A stretch of DNA of 64,000 nucleotides from Gammaproteobacteria bacterium (GTDB lineage: Bacteria > Pseudomonadota > Gammaproteobacteria > Arenicellales > Poriferihabitantaceae). Position numbers and translations under genes: made by a program. The notes under the pieces are model-generated. The model was not told the origin of the DNA. It did no database searches and saw nothing but the letters and a program-made list of their open reading frames with translations. How positions within the stretch are numbered: position 1 is the stretch's first letter; every line of letters starts with the position of its first letter. This document shows positions 1 through 10,144 of this stretch, piece by piece. Location of the stretch: positions 1 through 64,000 of the forward strand of contig JAUILZ010000012.1 of NCBI GenBank assembly GCA_030432755.1. The letters run 5' to 3'.

Positions 1-30
1 GGGCAGAGGCTTGATCACCTATGGCGGTGA

Positions 31-127
31 AGACCGGTCTCCCTGGTGGCGATACGTTGTGAACCCGGTCAGGTCCGGAAGGAAGCAGCCGCAGCAGCCG
101 ATTCGGGTGCCAGGGGTGGGCCGGTCC
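31..127 (+). ncRNA. ffs: Signal recognition particle RNA (4.5S type)
   Basis: The near-invariant SRP RNA core (GGTCAGGTCCGGAAGGAAGC and following bases) lies at about 67-90. The flanks close into one long hairpin: GACCGG at 32-37 pairs with CCGGTC at 121-126, and CCCTGG at 41-46 with CCAGGG at 110-115. The ~97-nt size fits the short gammaproteobacterial form without an Alu domain. It binds Ffh and targets membrane proteins to the translocon. Placement just upstream of dnaX is common in this class. The exact ends are estimated from the pairing. Confidence 0.93.
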
Positions 128-144
128 GACCCGCCACCTCCTCC

Positions 145-440
145 CGGGCTTTCGAAAAGCTACCTGCGTTGGCGCTGCTTCGTTGGATCCTGTAAAAAAA
201 TGCTCATGTACTGTTTGTACACTGCGCTTTTTTCCCGGAATCCGCCTCGAATCGCCTGCCTCGCCTACGCTTTTCGAAAGCCCGGGGCGCACGTGAGGCC
301 CCACAGTGTTGCCGTTGCTGCGTTGGATCCCGGTAGGAAATGCTCATGTACTTGATTTGTACACCGCGCTTTTCTCCCGGAATCCGCCTCGCATCGCCTG
401 CCTCGCCTACGCTTTTTGAAAGCCCGGTGCGCAAGTGAAG
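145..440. repeat. Tandem ~140-bp repeat, two copies plus a partial third
   Basis: Two similar segments follow one another: about 145-268 and 269-410, with the start of a third at 411-440. Shared blocks sit 140-142 bp apart: GCGTTGGATCC-like at 180-190 and 320-330, TGCTCATGTAC at 201 and 341, a TGTACA-containing imperfect dyad, CCCGGAATCCGCCTCG, and GCCTGCCTCGCCTACGCTTT before 269 and 411. The copies differ by scattered substitutions, so they are not a recent exact duplication. No convincing coding frame runs through them. The unit may be a dispersed intergenic element. It occupies the gap between ffs and dnaX, so any dnaX promoter must lie within or after it. Confidence 0.75.
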
Positions 441-545
441 ACTGGTTGCGATGCCACTGCTGCCGTGGAACTGCGTTCAAAATCTCCGGCCCCGGATGGG
501 GTACCATTGCCCTCCCAGCCGACTCGTTAAAACATTCCCGACTCG

Positions 546-2300
546 ATGAGCTACCAGGCCCTGGCCCGTAAATGGCGTCCGCGGACTTTCGCGGAGGTGA
601 TCGGGCAGGATCACGTGGTCTCGGCGCTCCGGAATGCGCTCGCCAGCGAGCGGGTGCACCATGCCTACCTGTTCACCGGCACCCGTGGCGTGGGCAAGAC
701 CACGCTTGCGCGGATTTTTGCCCGCGCGCTCAACTGCGAGAACGGCGTCGGCGCCGAGCCCTGCGGGGAATGCGCCGCCTGTGTCGGCATCAGCCAGGGC
801 AACTACATCGATCTCATCGAGGTGGACGCGGCGTCACGCACCAAGGTGGACGATACCCGCGAGCTGCTCGAGAACGTGCAGTACGCGCCCACGGTGGGGC
901 GGTTCAAGATCTACCTCATCGACGAGGTGCACATGCTCTCCACCCACAGCTTCAATGCGCTATTGAAGACCCTGGAAGAGCCTCCCGCCCACGTCAAGTT
1001 CCTGCTCGCCACCACCGATCCACAAAAGCTGCCGGCCACCATCCTCTCGCGCTGCATCCAGTTCAACCTCAAGTCCCTGGATATCCCGATGCTGCGTGAT
1101 CATCTCGGCGGCATCCTGGATGCGGAATCCGTACCCTTCGACGCCGAGGCGCTGTCGGTGCTCGCGCGTTCGGCGGACGGCAGCGTGCGCGACGCGCTCA
1201 GCCTCACCGACCAGGCCATCGCCCACGGCAATGGCGAGGTCCGCGCCGAACCGGTGCGCGCGATGCTGGGGATGATCGACGATCGCTTTGCCCTGGAGCT
1301 TCTCGAGGCGGTGTGTCAACGGGATGGCGCCGCGGTATTGTCGACGGTCAGCGCCATGGCCGAACGCGCGGTCAATTTCCGCGCGGCGCTGGATGACGTG
1401 CTCTCCAGCCTGCATAACGCCGCGCTCCATCACGTGGATCCCGTGGCGCTGGACTGGAAGGGCGTGGATAGCGAGAGCGCCGCCCGGGTGGCCGAACTGG
1501 CCGACCCGGAACTGTTGCAATTGCTCTACCAGGTCGCGCTGCTCGGAAAGCGGGACCTGCCGCTGGCGCCGGACGGGCGTACCGGTTTCGAGATGGCCTT
1601 GCTGCGGATGGCGCTGTTTCAGCCGCAGGCGAGCGAAGGCGCGGGGAGCGCTGTGCCCCCGACTGCAGTGCGCGGTGGCGCGCCCGCGGGTTCCACCTCC
1701 CGGCAAAAGGCTGGGGACCGGCGGCCCGTCGCGGTTGCTCCCGCGACGAATACTGACGCAAAGCCTTACCCGGTAGCGGAGGAACCTGGGCTCGACACGG
1801 CACGAAAATCGGTCGCGGATACGACACCACGTGATGCCAACCCGGGCGCGGCAGAAAATGGAAGGAAGCCACGTGGCGACGCACCCGTGAATGGCGCCGT
1901 GCAGGCGGAAGTCCCCGACTGGAACGGTTTCGTTGCCTCCCAGGGACTGAATGGCCTGGCCCGGGAGCTGGTGATGAACATGGTGGCAGACGGCTTCGAG
2001 GGCGGGACATTGCAGCTGGTGCTGGATGCCACTTCGCGCCACCTGTTCAGCGACGATCGGCTGAAGCGGATCGAGCGCCAGTGCAGCCGGCATTTCGGCC
2101 GTGAACTGCGCCTCGCGGTGACTATTCGCGAACTGGAAGGAGAGGCGGTAGAGACTCCTGCCATGCAACGTGAGCGCGAACGGATCCAGCGCCAGAAAAA
2201 CGCGGAAAAGGCATTCCAGGAGGATCCCAATGTGCGCGAACTGATGGATCGGTTCGACGCCCGGATCGTTCCGGATTCGATTCGTCCCGGAACCGATTGA
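546..2300 (+). CDS. dnaX: DNA polymerase III subunits gamma/tau
   Basis: Clamp-loader ATPase that assembles the beta clamp and, as tau, bridges polymerase cores to the helicase. The start [15 protein letters not shown] is the usual N-terminus. The Walker A motif GTRGVGKTT is at residues 45-53, zinc-binding cysteines at 64, 73, 76 and 79, and the DEVH Walker B at 126-129, followed by the SRC sensor region. Residues ~370-460 form a low-complexity linker before a tau-like C-terminal domain. The 584-residue length suits a full tau. I saw no clear A-rich slippery site like the E. coli one, so whether gamma is made by frameshifting is open. It begins the dnaX-ybaB-recR set. Confidence 0.97.
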   Translation: MSYQALARKWRPRTFAEVIGQDHVVSALRNALASERVHHAYLFTGTRGVGKTTLARIFARALNCENGVGAEPCGECAACVGISQGNYIDLIEVDAASRTKVDDTRELLENVQYAPTVGRFKIYLIDEVHMLSTHSFNALLKTLEEPPAHVKFLLATTDPQKLPATILSRCIQFNLKSLDIPMLRDHLGGILDAESVPFDAEALSVLARSADGSVRDALSLTDQAIAHGNGEVRAEPVRAMLGMIDDRFALELLEAVCQRDGAAVLSTVSAMAERAVNFRAALDDVLSSLHNAALHHVDPVALDWKGVDSESAARVAELADPELLQLLYQVALLGKRDLPLAPDGRTGFEMALLRMALFQPQASEGAGSAVPPTAVRGGAPAGSTSRQKAGDRRPVAVAPATNTDAKPYPVAEEPGLDTARKSVADTTPRDANPGAAENGRKPRGDAPVNGAVQAEVPDWNGFVASQGLNGLARELVMNMVADGFEGGTLQLVLDATSRHLFSDDRLKRIERQCSRHFGRELRLAVTIRELEGEAVETPAMQRERERIQRQKNAEKAFQEDPNVRELMDRFDARIVPDSIRPGTD

Positions 2301-2376
2301 CACAGAGTATTGCCGCCGCCCGCGCGCCATGCCTGCGCCTGCGGTCAAGTATCAACCCCGAAGCGGAGAACGATTG

Positions 2377-2697
2377 ATGAAAGGTCAACTTGGCAACCTG
2401 ATGAAACAGGCCCAGGCGATGCAGGAGAACATGCAGAAAGCCCAGGAAGAGCTTGCGAACACCGAGGTCACCGGGGAATCCGGCGCCGGCATGGTGAAAA
2501 TTCTCATGACCTGCCGTCACGATGTGCGCCGGGTGGAAATCGATCCCGCGCTGATGGGCGACGACCGCGAAGTGCTCGAAGACCTGGTGGCCGCGGCGAT
2601 GAACGACGCGGTGCGCAAGGTGGAGAAGGTCACCCAGGAGAAGATGGGTGGACTGACCGCCGGGCTCAACATTCCCGGCATGAAAATGCCGTTCTGA
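2377..2697 (+). CDS. ybaB: YbaB/EbfC family nucleoid-associated protein
   Basis: A 106-residue protein beginning [20 protein letters not shown], the helical N-terminus typical of YbaB/EbfC. These small dimers bind DNA and are nearly always encoded between dnaX and recR, as here. The ATG at 2377 has a purine-rich ribosome site (AGCGGAGAA at 2362-2370). An upstream in-frame ATG at 2329 would add 16 residues unlike the family. The C-terminus is the usual glycine/methionine-rich tail. The precise cellular role is not settled for the family. Confidence 0.95.
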   Translation: MKGQLGNLMKQAQAMQENMQKAQEELANTEVTGESGAGMVKILMTCRHDVRRVEIDPALMGDDREVLEDLVAAAMNDAVRKVEKVTQEKMGGLTAGLNIPGMKMPF

Positions 2698-2703
2698 ACG
2701 CCG

Positions 2704-3306
2704 ATGGCGGATCCGCGCTCCGTCGAGGTCCTCAAGGAAGCCCTGCAGCGACTGCCCGGGGTCGGGCCGAAATCCGCCCAGCGGATGGCGTTTCATCTCC
2801 TTGAGCGCGACCGCGAGGGCGCGCAGCAGATCGGCGAGGCCATCCGTCACGCGCTCAACAAGGTGAACCACTGCCGTCGTTGCAACAATTTCAGCGAAAC
2901 CGAGCTCTGCCATATCTGCGGATCGGGGCGGCGTGATCCCGCGCGTATCTGCGTGGTGGAAACCCCGGCGGATCTCGAGGCCATCGAGCAGGCCGGTATC
3001 TACCAGGGTACCTATTTTGTCCTCATGGGGAGCCTCTCGCCGCTGGACGATATCGGTCCGGATCAGCTCGGCGTCGATCGTTTCCTCGAACTGATCGGCA
3101 GCGAGACCGTGGACGAGGTCATCCTCGCCACCAATCTCACCATGGAGGGCCAGGCCACAGCGGACTTCCTCATCGACCTGCTGGAGCCCAGGGGTGTTCC
3201 GGTGACCCGGCTCGCGCGCGGGCTGCCCATGGGCGGGGAGCTGGAGTACATGGACCCGGGCACCCTCAACCAGGCCTTTGAAGGGCGCAAGCCCGTCCAC
3301 GGCTGA
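2704..3306 (+). CDS. recR: Recombination mediator RecR
   Basis: A 200-residue RecR, which acts with RecF and RecO to load RecA onto SSB-coated gaps. The helix-hairpin-helix region (LPGVGPKSAQRMAFHLL) is near the N-terminus. The zinc finger has cysteines at 57, 60, 69 and 72, and a Toprim domain follows (VVETPADLEAIEQ). It starts six bases after ybaB ends, and its stop overlaps the next start as ATGA, so translation with ybaB and truA is likely coupled. Confidence 0.97.
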   Translation: MADPRSVEVLKEALQRLPGVGPKSAQRMAFHLLERDREGAQQIGEAIRHALNKVNHCRRCNNFSETELCHICGSGRRDPARICVVETPADLEAIEQAGIYQGTYFVLMGSLSPLDDIGPDQLGVDRFLELIGSETVDEVILATNLTMEGQATADFLIDLLEPRGVPVTRLARGLPMGGELEYMDPGTLNQAFEGRKPVHG

Positions 3307-4109
3307 TGACCGCGGCGGCAGCCGGGATGCAGCGCTACGCCGCCTGCATCGAGTACTGCGGCATGCGCTACGCCGGCTGGCAGCGGCAGAAGCACGCACC
3401 GACGGTGCAGGAGGCGGTGGAGCGCGCCATCGGCCGGGTGGCGGATCACCCGGTCACGGTGATCGCGGCGGGTCGCACCGACAGCGGGGTGCACGGCATC
3501 GGCCAGGTGCTGCATTTCGATACCCCGAACCGGCGCGAGGCGGTGAGCTGGCTGCGCGGGGTGAATACCTGGCTGCCGGACGATATCTCGCTCATCTGGA
3601 CCCGTCCCGTTGGCGACGAATTCCATGCCCGTTTCGGCGCGATCGAGCGCCGCTATCGCTACGTGATCTGCAACCGTGAGGTCAGCCCGTCATACCTCCA
3701 TGGCCGGGTGACCTGGTTCCGCTGGCCGCTGGACATCGAGCGCATGCGCGCCGCCGCCACCTCGTTGCTCGGCCGGCACGATTTCAGCGCCTACCGCGCC
3801 GCCGGCTGCCAGTCGAAGAATCCGGTCAAGGACCTGCGCCGGCTGGAGATCGACCAGTGCGGACAGTGGATCTGGTTCGACGTGGCGGCGGACGGTTTCC
3901 TCCATCACATGGTGCGCAACCTGGTGGGTGTGCTGGTGGCCATCGGCCAGGGCGAGGCGCCGGTAAGCCGGGCGCGCGAGGTGCTGGATTCCCGGGACCG
4001 CAGAGAGGGAGGGGTAACGTTTCCCCCGGACGGGCTGTACTTCGCCGCGGTGGACTACGCGCCCGAATTCGAGCTGCCAGCGCCGCCGCCGGTTTGCCGC
4101 TTTTGGTAG
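3306..4109 (+). CDS. truA: tRNA pseudouridine(38-40) synthase TruA
   Basis: Converts uridines 38-40 in the tRNA anticodon arm to pseudouridine. The catalytic motif GRTDSGVHG carries Asp59, and the family blocks YAGWQRQ near the N-terminus and FLHHMVRNLVG near residues 198-208 are present. The start at 3306 overlaps the recR stop; a second methionine at residue 8 (3327) is an alternative start. Length 267 is normal. recR-truA-trpF adjacency differs from E. coli; truA-trpF-accD resembles pseudomonads. Confidence 0.96.
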   Translation: MTAAAAGMQRYAACIEYCGMRYAGWQRQKHAPTVQEAVERAIGRVADHPVTVIAAGRTDSGVHGIGQVLHFDTPNRREAVSWLRGVNTWLPDDISLIWTRPVGDEFHARFGAIERRYRYVICNREVSPSYLHGRVTWFRWPLDIERMRAAATSLLGRHDFSAYRAAGCQSKNPVKDLRRLEIDQCGQWIWFDVAADGFLHHMVRNLVGVLVAIGQGEAPVSRAREVLDSRDRREGGVTFPPDGLYFAAVDYAPEFELPAPPPVCRFW

Positions 4110-4119
4110 AATCCGTCGA

Positions 4120-4779
4120 TTGTCCCCGCGCCTCCCGCCAGTGAACGCCCCCCTCCGGACCCGCATCAAGATCTGCGGCATCAGCACCCAGGATACGGCA
4201 GCAGTGGCGGCGGAAGCCGGCGCGGACGCTATCGGTCTCATGTTCTACCCGCCGAGCCCGCGCCACCTGGAACTCGATCAGGCGGCAGTCATTCGCGCGT
4301 CCCTGCCGCCATTCGTGACGAGCGTGGCGGTGATGGTGAATCCAGAGCCCGACTACGTGCGCGGGATCATCGAACAGGTCGGTGTCGACATGCTGCAGTT
4401 CCACGGCGAGGAGAGCGACGAATTCTGCGCGGGTTTTGGCGTGCCCTACCTGAAGGCGATCCGGGTAGAAGGGGATACCGACCTGGCAACGCGGGAACGG
4501 AACTATCCCCGTTGCCGGGGCATCCTGCTGGACACCTTCGTCAGCGACCGGTACGGTGGTAGCGGAGAACGTTTCGACTGGGAGCTGGCAAACTTCGGCG
4601 GCGAAAAGCCGCTCGTGCTCGCCGGTGGTCTCGATCCGGCAAACGTCCGGGATGCCGTCACCCGGGTGAGACCCTGGGCGGTGGACGTGAGCAGCGGTGT
4701 CGAGACCGACGGCGCCAAGGACGCGGGAAAAATCCGCGCGTTCTGCCGCAGTGTGCACCAGGTGGCTTCCAGCCAATAG
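4120..4779 (+). CDS. trpF: Phosphoribosylanthranilate isomerase
   Basis: Tryptophan-pathway isomerase making CdRP from phosphoribosylanthranilate. It has the beta1 catalytic motif RIKICGI, the MFYPPSPRHL segment, LQFHGEE, and the C-terminal phosphate-binding LAGGLDPANV and DVSSGVE motifs of the TIM barrel. No ATG precedes the domain. The candidates are TTG at 4120 and GTG at 4141, which gives 212 residues beginning V-NAPLRTR. Neither has a strong ribosome site, and GTG 4141 may be the true start. The gene follows truA closely. trpB and trpA are not here, which matches the pseudomonad arrangement. Confidence 0.93.
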   Translation: MSPRLPPVNAPLRTRIKICGISTQDTAAVAAEAGADAIGLMFYPPSPRHLELDQAAVIRASLPPFVTSVAVMVNPEPDYVRGIIEQVGVDMLQFHGEESDEFCAGFGVPYLKAIRVEGDTDLATRERNYPRCRGILLDTFVSDRYGGSGERFDWELANFGGEKPLVLAGGLDPANVRDAVTRVRPWAVDVSSGVETDGAKDAGKIRAFCRSVHQVASSQ

Positions 4780-4812
4780 TGACTATTTGGCTTAACAAGT
4801 TAAGATAACCTT

Positions 4813-5829
4813 ATGAGTTGGCTGGATAAAATCATTCCACCCAAGATCCAGACCCGCACCGGGCTGGGTAAACGCGGCGTGCCCGAGGGGCTCTGGACCA
4901 AGTGTTCCTCCTGCCAGGCGGTCCTCTACCGGGAGGAACTGAGTCTCAGTCTCCAGGTCTGCCCGAAATGCGGGCATCACATGCGTCTCGGAGGCCGCGA
5001 CCGGCTCGATACCTTTCTCGACGCCGACACCCTGGTGGAGATCGGCGAGGGCGTCGAGCCGCTGGACATGCTCAAGTTCCGCGATCAGAAACGTTACCGT
5101 GACCGTCTCGCGGAAGCGCGCAAGTCGAGCCAGTCGAGCGAGGCCATCGTCGCCGGCCACGGCAGTCTGCAGGGCGCGCCCGTGGTGGCGATGGCATTCG
5201 ACTTTCGCTTCCTCGGCGGCTCCATGGGTTCGGTGGTGGGGGAGCGCTTCGTGCGCGCGGCCGATCACAGCCTCAAGCATCGCCTGCCCATGATCTGCTT
5301 CGCTGCCTCCGGCGGCGCGCGCATGCAGGAGGCGCTGTTCTCGCTGATGCAGATGGCGAAGACCTCCGCCGCAATCGCGCGCAACCGCCGCGCAGGGTTG
5401 CCCTATATCTCGGTGCTCACGGATCCCACCATGGGAGGGGTCTCCGCGAGCCTGGCGATGCTCGGCGACATCATCATTGCCGAACCCAATGCGCTGGTCG
5501 GCTTTGCCGGACCACGGGTGATCGAGCAGACCGTGCGCGAGACGTTGCCCGACGGCTTCCAGCGTGCGGAATTCCTCCTCTCCCATGGCGCCATCGACAT
5601 GATCGTGGACCGGCGCCAGTTGCGTGACGAGGTCGCGGGCCTGCTGGACAAGTTCGGATTCGGCCCGCCGGTCGTTGAAGAGGTCGCGGAGACTGGCGCT
5701 GCGGAACGCGGTCCCGCGACCGAAGGCGAGGTGCTGGAAGCCGAGATCATCGACGAAACCGCGAGTGATGGCGACATAAAGGACGCCGCGAAAGAACCCC
5801 CTGACGAGGCTGGCAGGCAGCCCGGGTGA
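4813..5829 (+). CDS. accD: Acetyl-CoA carboxylase carboxyltransferase subunit beta
   Basis: Beta subunit of the carboxyltransferase that makes malonyl-CoA for fatty-acid synthesis; works with AccA. An N-terminal zinc ribbon has cysteines at 31, 34, 50 and 53. The crotonase-like fold follows, with the [14 protein letters not shown] and [11 protein letters not shown] motifs. At 338 residues it is longer than E. coli AccD because of an acidic, low-complexity tail of about 45 residues after the conserved core. Its TGA overlaps the GTG start of folC. Confidence 0.97.
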   Translation: MSWLDKIIPPKIQTRTGLGKRGVPEGLWTKCSSCQAVLYREELSLSLQVCPKCGHHMRLGGRDRLDTFLDADTLVEIGEGVEPLDMLKFRDQKRYRDRLAEARKSSQSSEAIVAGHGSLQGAPVVAMAFDFRFLGGSMGSVVGERFVRAADHSLKHRLPMICFAASGGARMQEALFSLMQMAKTSAAIARNRRAGLPYISVLTDPTMGGVSASLAMLGDIIIAEPNALVGFAGPRVIEQTVRETLPDGFQRAEFLLSHGAIDMIVDRRQLRDEVAGLLDKFGFGPPVVEEVAETGAAERGPATEGEVLEAEIIDETASDGDIKDAAKEPPDEAGRQPG

Positions 5830-7133
5830 GCGACTACCGGGCGTTCGACCTGGACCAGTGGCTGGATCACATCCAGCGCCAGCACTGGCGCACCATCGAC
5901 CTCCAGCTAGATCGTATCGACAGCGTCTGGCGGCGCCTGGGCGCGTGGCGCCCGCCGCTGGTGATCACCGTCGCCGGCACCAATGGCAAGGGCTCCAGCG
6001 TTGCGATGCTGGAAGCGGTGCTGCGTCATGCGGGACGGCGCACGGGCAGCTACACCTCGCCACACCTGGTGCGTTACAACGAACGCGTCTGCATCGACGG
6101 GCAGCCCGCGGGTGATGAGGAACTGATCACCGCCTTCCGCAGCGTGGAGGAGGCGCGCGGCGATATTCCGCTGACCTATTTCGAATTCGGCACGCTATGC
6201 GCCCTGCTGGTATTCGCGGCCAGGCAGGTAGACACTGCCATCCTGGAAACCGGCATGGGCGGCCGACTAGACGCGGTCAACATCATCGACAATGATCTCG
6301 CGCTGATTACCAACGTGGGCCTCGATCACCAGCAATGGCTCGGCAATGATCGCGAGACCATCGCCGTGGAAAAGGCCGGCGTGATCAAGCCCGGCGCGCG
6401 GGTGGTGAGCGCCGAACCCGATCCGCCGGCCGCCATCGCCAGGATGGCGGGAGAGCGTGGCGCGCAGCTACTGCAGGCGGAGAGCGATTACAGCGTCAGC
6501 GCCGAACCGGGCGGTCGCGGATACCGCTGGTCCAGCGATCACCCGGCGGTACCGGATGACTGGCGACGGCTGGACGACCTGCCTTTGCCGTTTGAAGGGG
6601 ACTGGCAGGTGCGCAATCTCGGCGGTGTCGTTGCGTCACTCGCGCTGACGGCGGATCTGAGTGGCGTCACCCCGGCGCACCTGGCGCCGGGTCTCTCGCA
6701 GGCGCGCCTTGCCGGCCGCTGCCAGGTAATCAACGATGCGCCACTGACGATCATTGATGTCGCGCACAATGCCGATTCGGCCCGCGGGCTGGCGCGATTT
6801 CTCGACAATCATCCCGTGAAAGGCGAGACCCACGGTGTTTTCGGCCTGCTGCGCGACAAGGCGCTCGACAGCGTTCTGGGTGATCTCGTGGATGAAGTGG
6901 ACTGCTGGCATCTCGCCACGGTGGAAGGGGAACGGGGCCAGAAGGCCGTGGAACTGCTGGCGCGGATGCGGTCGCTGAACCCGGAGATCCGCGCCATGAC
7001 CTACGACAATGCGGTTGCCGCCTTCCGCGGCGCGCGACAAGCCGCGGCGTTGGACGACAGGATCGTGGCATTTGGCTCATTTTTCGTCGTCGGTGATATA
7101 ATCGGCGCCCTCGAGGGTGAAGGGTCGGCCTGA
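5826..7133 (+). CDS. folC: Bifunctional dihydrofolate/folylpolyglutamate synthase
   Basis: Adds glutamate to dihydropteroate and to folates. The P-loop [16 protein letters not shown] is near residues 40-55. [16 protein letters not shown] and [13 protein letters not shown] follow, then the ligase signature [12 protein letters not shown]. The GTG at 5826 overlaps the accD stop by four bases, so translation is coupled. The conserved N-terminus ([12 protein letters not shown]) begins soon after, which supports this start. Length 435 is typical. Confidence 0.96.
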   Translation: MSDYRAFDLDQWLDHIQRQHWRTIDLQLDRIDSVWRRLGAWRPPLVITVAGTNGKGSSVAMLEAVLRHAGRRTGSYTSPHLVRYNERVCIDGQPAGDEELITAFRSVEEARGDIPLTYFEFGTLCALLVFAARQVDTAILETGMGGRLDAVNIIDNDLALITNVGLDHQQWLGNDRETIAVEKAGVIKPGARVVSAEPDPPAAIARMAGERGAQLLQAESDYSVSAEPGGRGYRWSSDHPAVPDDWRRLDDLPLPFEGDWQVRNLGGVVASLALTADLSGVTPAHLAPGLSQARLAGRCQVINDAPLTIIDVAHNADSARGLARFLDNHPVKGETHGVFGLLRDKALDSVLGDLVDEVDCWHLATVEGERGQKAVELLARMRSLNPEIRAMTYDNAVAAFRGARQAAALDDRIVAFGSFFVVGDIIGALEGEGSA

Positions 7134-7227
7134 CCGGCGCCGCCAGGAGCGCGCTGCCGGCTCCCAGCCGTTTCCCGTCGCCCCACCGAATCCTTCCGGA
7201 CACGTCGTCACGACCCATCAGCAGCCG

Positions 7228-7992
7228 ATGCCGCAAACCCAAGAGGGGCAGGAGCCCGAGTACGAACTGAAGCACCGGATTACCGGCGCAGTGATCCTGA
7301 TGAGCGCCGCCGTACTGATCATTCCGATGCTGCTCTCGGAGCCCGGCGTGGAAGCCAACAGCGCGGACCCGCGCACCACGACTGAGCACCAGACCTTCCG
7401 CTCGCGCATCGTTCCGCTCGATATCAGCAACGTCAACCGTCCCGCCGGCGAGGCCGGCGAACTGCCGTTGTCCACCCTGGGTGACAACCGTCCGGCGCTT
7501 CTCGACCTGACCTCGAAATCCCAGCCCGATGCCCCGGCGAAAACAGAGAATACAGGCGAATCATCTGACAAGTCAGGAGAAACCCGTACAGCGCTGGTGA
7601 TGACGCAGGAGAGCAAGGGCGACGACAAGCCCGCGGCGGAGAAGCCGGCGCCGGAAGCAACAACCGAGCCCGCTCCGAAGCCCGCGGAGAAACCCGCCCA
7701 GCATGCGGCGGCGCAGCCCGCGAAACCCGCACCGGCGTCGGAGCCCACGGTCTCCAGTGGCTGGGTGGTGCGCGTCGGAACGTACGCTAAAAAGGCAAAC
7801 GTCGAATCCGTCTCTACCCTCCTCAGCAAGAGTGGATATACGCCGCGCACCACGCCGGTGCCGACCTCGCTCGGTGAATCCACCCGGGTCTGGATTGGCC
7901 CTTATGCCAATCGCGAGACCGCTGACGAAATCAGCGTCCGGCTGGAATCGCTGACCGGTGAAAAAGGCTACGTGACCCGCAGCGGTTCCTGA
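7228..7992 (+). CDS. SPOR-domain membrane protein, DedD-like
   Basis: A 254-residue inner-membrane protein of cell division. There is a short cytoplasmic N-terminus, one transmembrane helix (AVILMSAAVLIIPMLLS, residues ~20-36), a long Ala/Pro/Lys/Glu-rich periplasmic linker, and a C-terminal SPOR domain (GWVVRVGTYAKKANVESVST to the end) of the type that binds denuded glycan at the septum. Position between folC and cvpA matches dedD. The ATG at 7228 gives a DedD-like short N-terminus; a GTG at 7117 would add 37 residues and overlap folC. Confidence 0.9.
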   Translation: MPQTQEGQEPEYELKHRITGAVILMSAAVLIIPMLLSEPGVEANSADPRTTTEHQTFRSRIVPLDISNVNRPAGEAGELPLSTLGDNRPALLDLTSKSQPDAPAKTENTGESSDKSGETRTALVMTQESKGDDKPAAEKPAPEATTEPAPKPAEKPAQHAAAQPAKPAPASEPTVSSGWVVRVGTYAKKANVESVSTLLSKSGYTPRTTPVPTSLGESTRVWIGPYANRETADEISVRLESLTGEKGYVTRSGS

Positions 7993-8019
7993 CCCCGGTA
8001 ACAGCCCACCAGCGCCGAC

Positions 8020-8517
8020 ATGAGCCCGGTCGATATCGTCATCATCGTCGTCCTGCTGGTTTCGACCCTGATCGGTGTCTTCCGCGGTTTCATCCGCGAG
8101 ATTCTCTCCCTCGCGTCCTGGATCGTGGCGTTCTATGTCGCCTGGACGTTCGCCCGCGTGGGCGCGGACTGGCTCGAACCCTATATCAGCCAGCAGGCTC
8201 TCAGGATTCCCGCCGCTTTCGGCGGGATTTTCGTGGTGGTGCTGATCGCCGCATCGATCGTAAGCTACATCCTGTATCGCCTGCTGGCCATCGCCGGCAT
8301 CAGCGGCATGGACCGCTCCCTGGGAGCGGTATTCGGCATCGTCCGCGGTATCGTCCTGATCGCGGTGCTCATCCTCGCGGCGGTGTACATGGATTTCGCC
8401 GCCCAGCCCTGGTGGCAGGGATCGCGACTGGTGGTGTATTTCACCCCGGTCACGGATTTCCTGCTTTCCCTGATGCCACCCGACGTGATTGAAAATTTCC
8501 GCCCGGCAGTCACATGA
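8020..8517 (+). CDS. cvpA: CvpA family membrane protein
   Basis: A 165-residue inner-membrane protein with about four hydrophobic helices (starting VDIVIIVVLLVSTLIGVFRG) and the CvpA motif SLASWIVAFYVAW. The family is named for colicin V production in E. coli and is linked to envelope stress; its biochemical role is unknown. It lies 27 bp after the SPOR gene and 43 bp before purF, the usual arrangement. Confidence 0.93.
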   Translation: MSPVDIVIIVVLLVSTLIGVFRGFIREILSLASWIVAFYVAWTFARVGADWLEPYISQQALRIPAAFGGIFVVVLIAASIVSYILYRLLAIAGISGMDRSLGAVFGIVRGIVLIAVLILAAVYMDFAAQPWWQGSRLVVYFTPVTDFLLSLMPPDVIENFRPAVT

Positions 8518-8560
8518 CCCGGCGCCGGCGCCCTGAACCGGAACCCAGCGGAGGTGTGAT

Positions 8561-10096
8561 ATGTGTGGCATCGTAGGCATTCTCGACCATCAACGCGTCA
8601 ACCAGCAGATCTACGACGGTCTGACGGTGGTGCAGCACCGTGGCCAGGACGCCGCGGGGATCATGACCAGCGACGGCAACCGGGTGTTCCTGCGCAAGGA
8701 CAATGGCCTGGTACGTGACGTCTTTCATACCCGCCACATGGTGGAACTGCGCGGCAACATGGGTATCGGCCATACCCGCTATCCCACCGCGGGCTGCGAT
8801 TCCCGCGCCGAGGCGCAACCGTTCTACGTCAATTCGCCGTTCGGCCTGGCGCTGGTGCATAACGGCAATCTCACCAATGCCGAGCGCCTGCGGGAAGACC
8901 TGTTCCGCCAGGACCTGCGCCAGCTCAATACCAGCTCCGACTCCGAGATCCTGCTCAACGTCTTTGCCCATGAACTGCGCGACGCGGTGGGGCAGCGGCG
9001 CCAGCTTGCCGGCCCGGAAGAGGTGTTCGCCGCGGTGAGCGGGGTGATGCGTCGCTGTCGCGGCGCCTACGCGGTGGTGGCGATGATCGTCGGCGTGGGC
9101 ATCGTCGCATTTCGCGATCCCCACGGCATCCGGCCGATCATTCACGGGGTGCGTGCCGGCGATGGCCCCCATCCCGCGCACATGTTCGCCTCGGAAAGCG
9201 TCGCCCTGGACGTGCTTGGTTACGAACGCGTGCGCGACCTCGCGCCCGGCGAGGCGATGTTCGTGGACATGACCGACGGCCTGCATCGCCAGGTCTGCCA
9301 CGACGACGCGCGCTACAACACCTGCATCTTCGAGTATGTCTACCTCGCGCGACCGGACTCGATCCTTGACGAGGTCTCCGTCTACCAGTCGCGCATGGAG
9401 ATGGGCAAGCGCCTCGGGGCAAAGCTGCTGCGTGAATGGCCGGATCACGACATCGACGTGATCATCCCGGTGCCGGATACCAGCCGTACCGCGGCGCTCG
9501 AGATGGCCAAGGACATGAAGGTGTCCTACCGCGAGGGGTTCATCAAGAACCGCTACATCGGCCGCACCTTCATCATGCCGGGGCAGGCCGAGCGCAAGAA
9601 GTCGGTGCGCCAGAAGCTGAACGCCATCACTGCCGAGTTCGCCGGCAAGAACGTGCTCCTGGTGGACGACTCCATCGTCCGCGGCACCACCTCGTCGAAG
9701 ATCATCGAACTCGCCCGCGAGGCCGGCGCGCGCAAGGTCTACTTTGCCTCCGCCGCGCCCCCGGTGCGCTATCCCAATGTCTACGGCATCGACATGCCCA
9801 CCGCGAGTGAACTCGTGGCCTACAATCGCTCGCTGGACGAGATCTGTGCAGCCATCGGCGCGGACCGCCTGATCTACCAGGATCTCGACGACATGGTGGA
9901 ATCGGTGCGCGTGCTCAATCCCCGCCTGGGCGCTTTCGACACCTCTTGCTTCAGTGGAGACTACGTCACCGGCGACATCACGCCGGCCTATCTCGAACTG
10001 GTGGACAGCGCGCGCAACGACGATGCGAAGGCCGCCCGCGGACAGAGCGAACTCGATCTCTCGGAGATCAGCGATGTGCAGGCGAGGTCGGCCTGA
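8561..10096 (+). CDS. purF: Amidophosphoribosyltransferase
   Basis: First step of purine synthesis: PRPP plus glutamine to phosphoribosylamine. After removal of Met, Cys2 of MCGIVGI is the N-terminal nucleophile of the glutaminase domain; GHTRYPTAG and HNGNLTN follow. The C-terminal phosphoribosyltransferase carries the PRPP loop [15 protein letters not shown] strong ribosome site (GGAGGTGAT at 8551-8559) lies right before the ATG. Length 511 is typical. Confidence 0.98.
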   Translation: MCGIVGILDHQRVNQQIYDGLTVVQHRGQDAAGIMTSDGNRVFLRKDNGLVRDVFHTRHMVELRGNMGIGHTRYPTAGCDSRAEAQPFYVNSPFGLALVHNGNLTNAERLREDLFRQDLRQLNTSSDSEILLNVFAHELRDAVGQRRQLAGPEEVFAAVSGVMRRCRGAYAVVAMIVGVGIVAFRDPHGIRPIIHGVRAGDGPHPAHMFASESVALDVLGYERVRDLAPGEAMFVDMTDGLHRQVCHDDARYNTCIFEYVYLARPDSILDEVSVYQSRMEMGKRLGAKLLREWPDHDIDVIIPVPDTSRTAALEMAKDMKVSYREGFIKNRYIGRTFIMPGQAERKKSVRQKLNAITAEFAGKNVLLVDDSIVRGTTSSKIIELAREAGARKVYFASAAPPVRYPNVYGIDMPTASELVAYNRSLDEICAAIGADRLIYQDLDDMVESVRVLNPRLGAFDTSCFSGDYVTGDITPAYLELVDSARNDDAKAARGQSELDLSEISDVQARSA

Positions 10097-10144
10097 TACC
10101 TCGAGCCCGGATGTTCGCTTCCAGTCCGCGCAAGACCACGGCCG

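Noticed and set aside
11..355. Open frame over the SRP RNA
   Set aside because: It covers the conserved SRP RNA core and part of the repeats and has no protein family features.
960..2348. Long minus-strand open frame opposite dnaX
   Set aside because: It runs antisense to a clear dnaX with all motifs, shows no family features and is explained by high GC, which keeps antisense frames open.
4780..4812. Loss of trpB and trpA between trpF and accD
   Set aside because: truA-trpF-accD-folC is the normal pseudomonad order, so it is not an anomaly.
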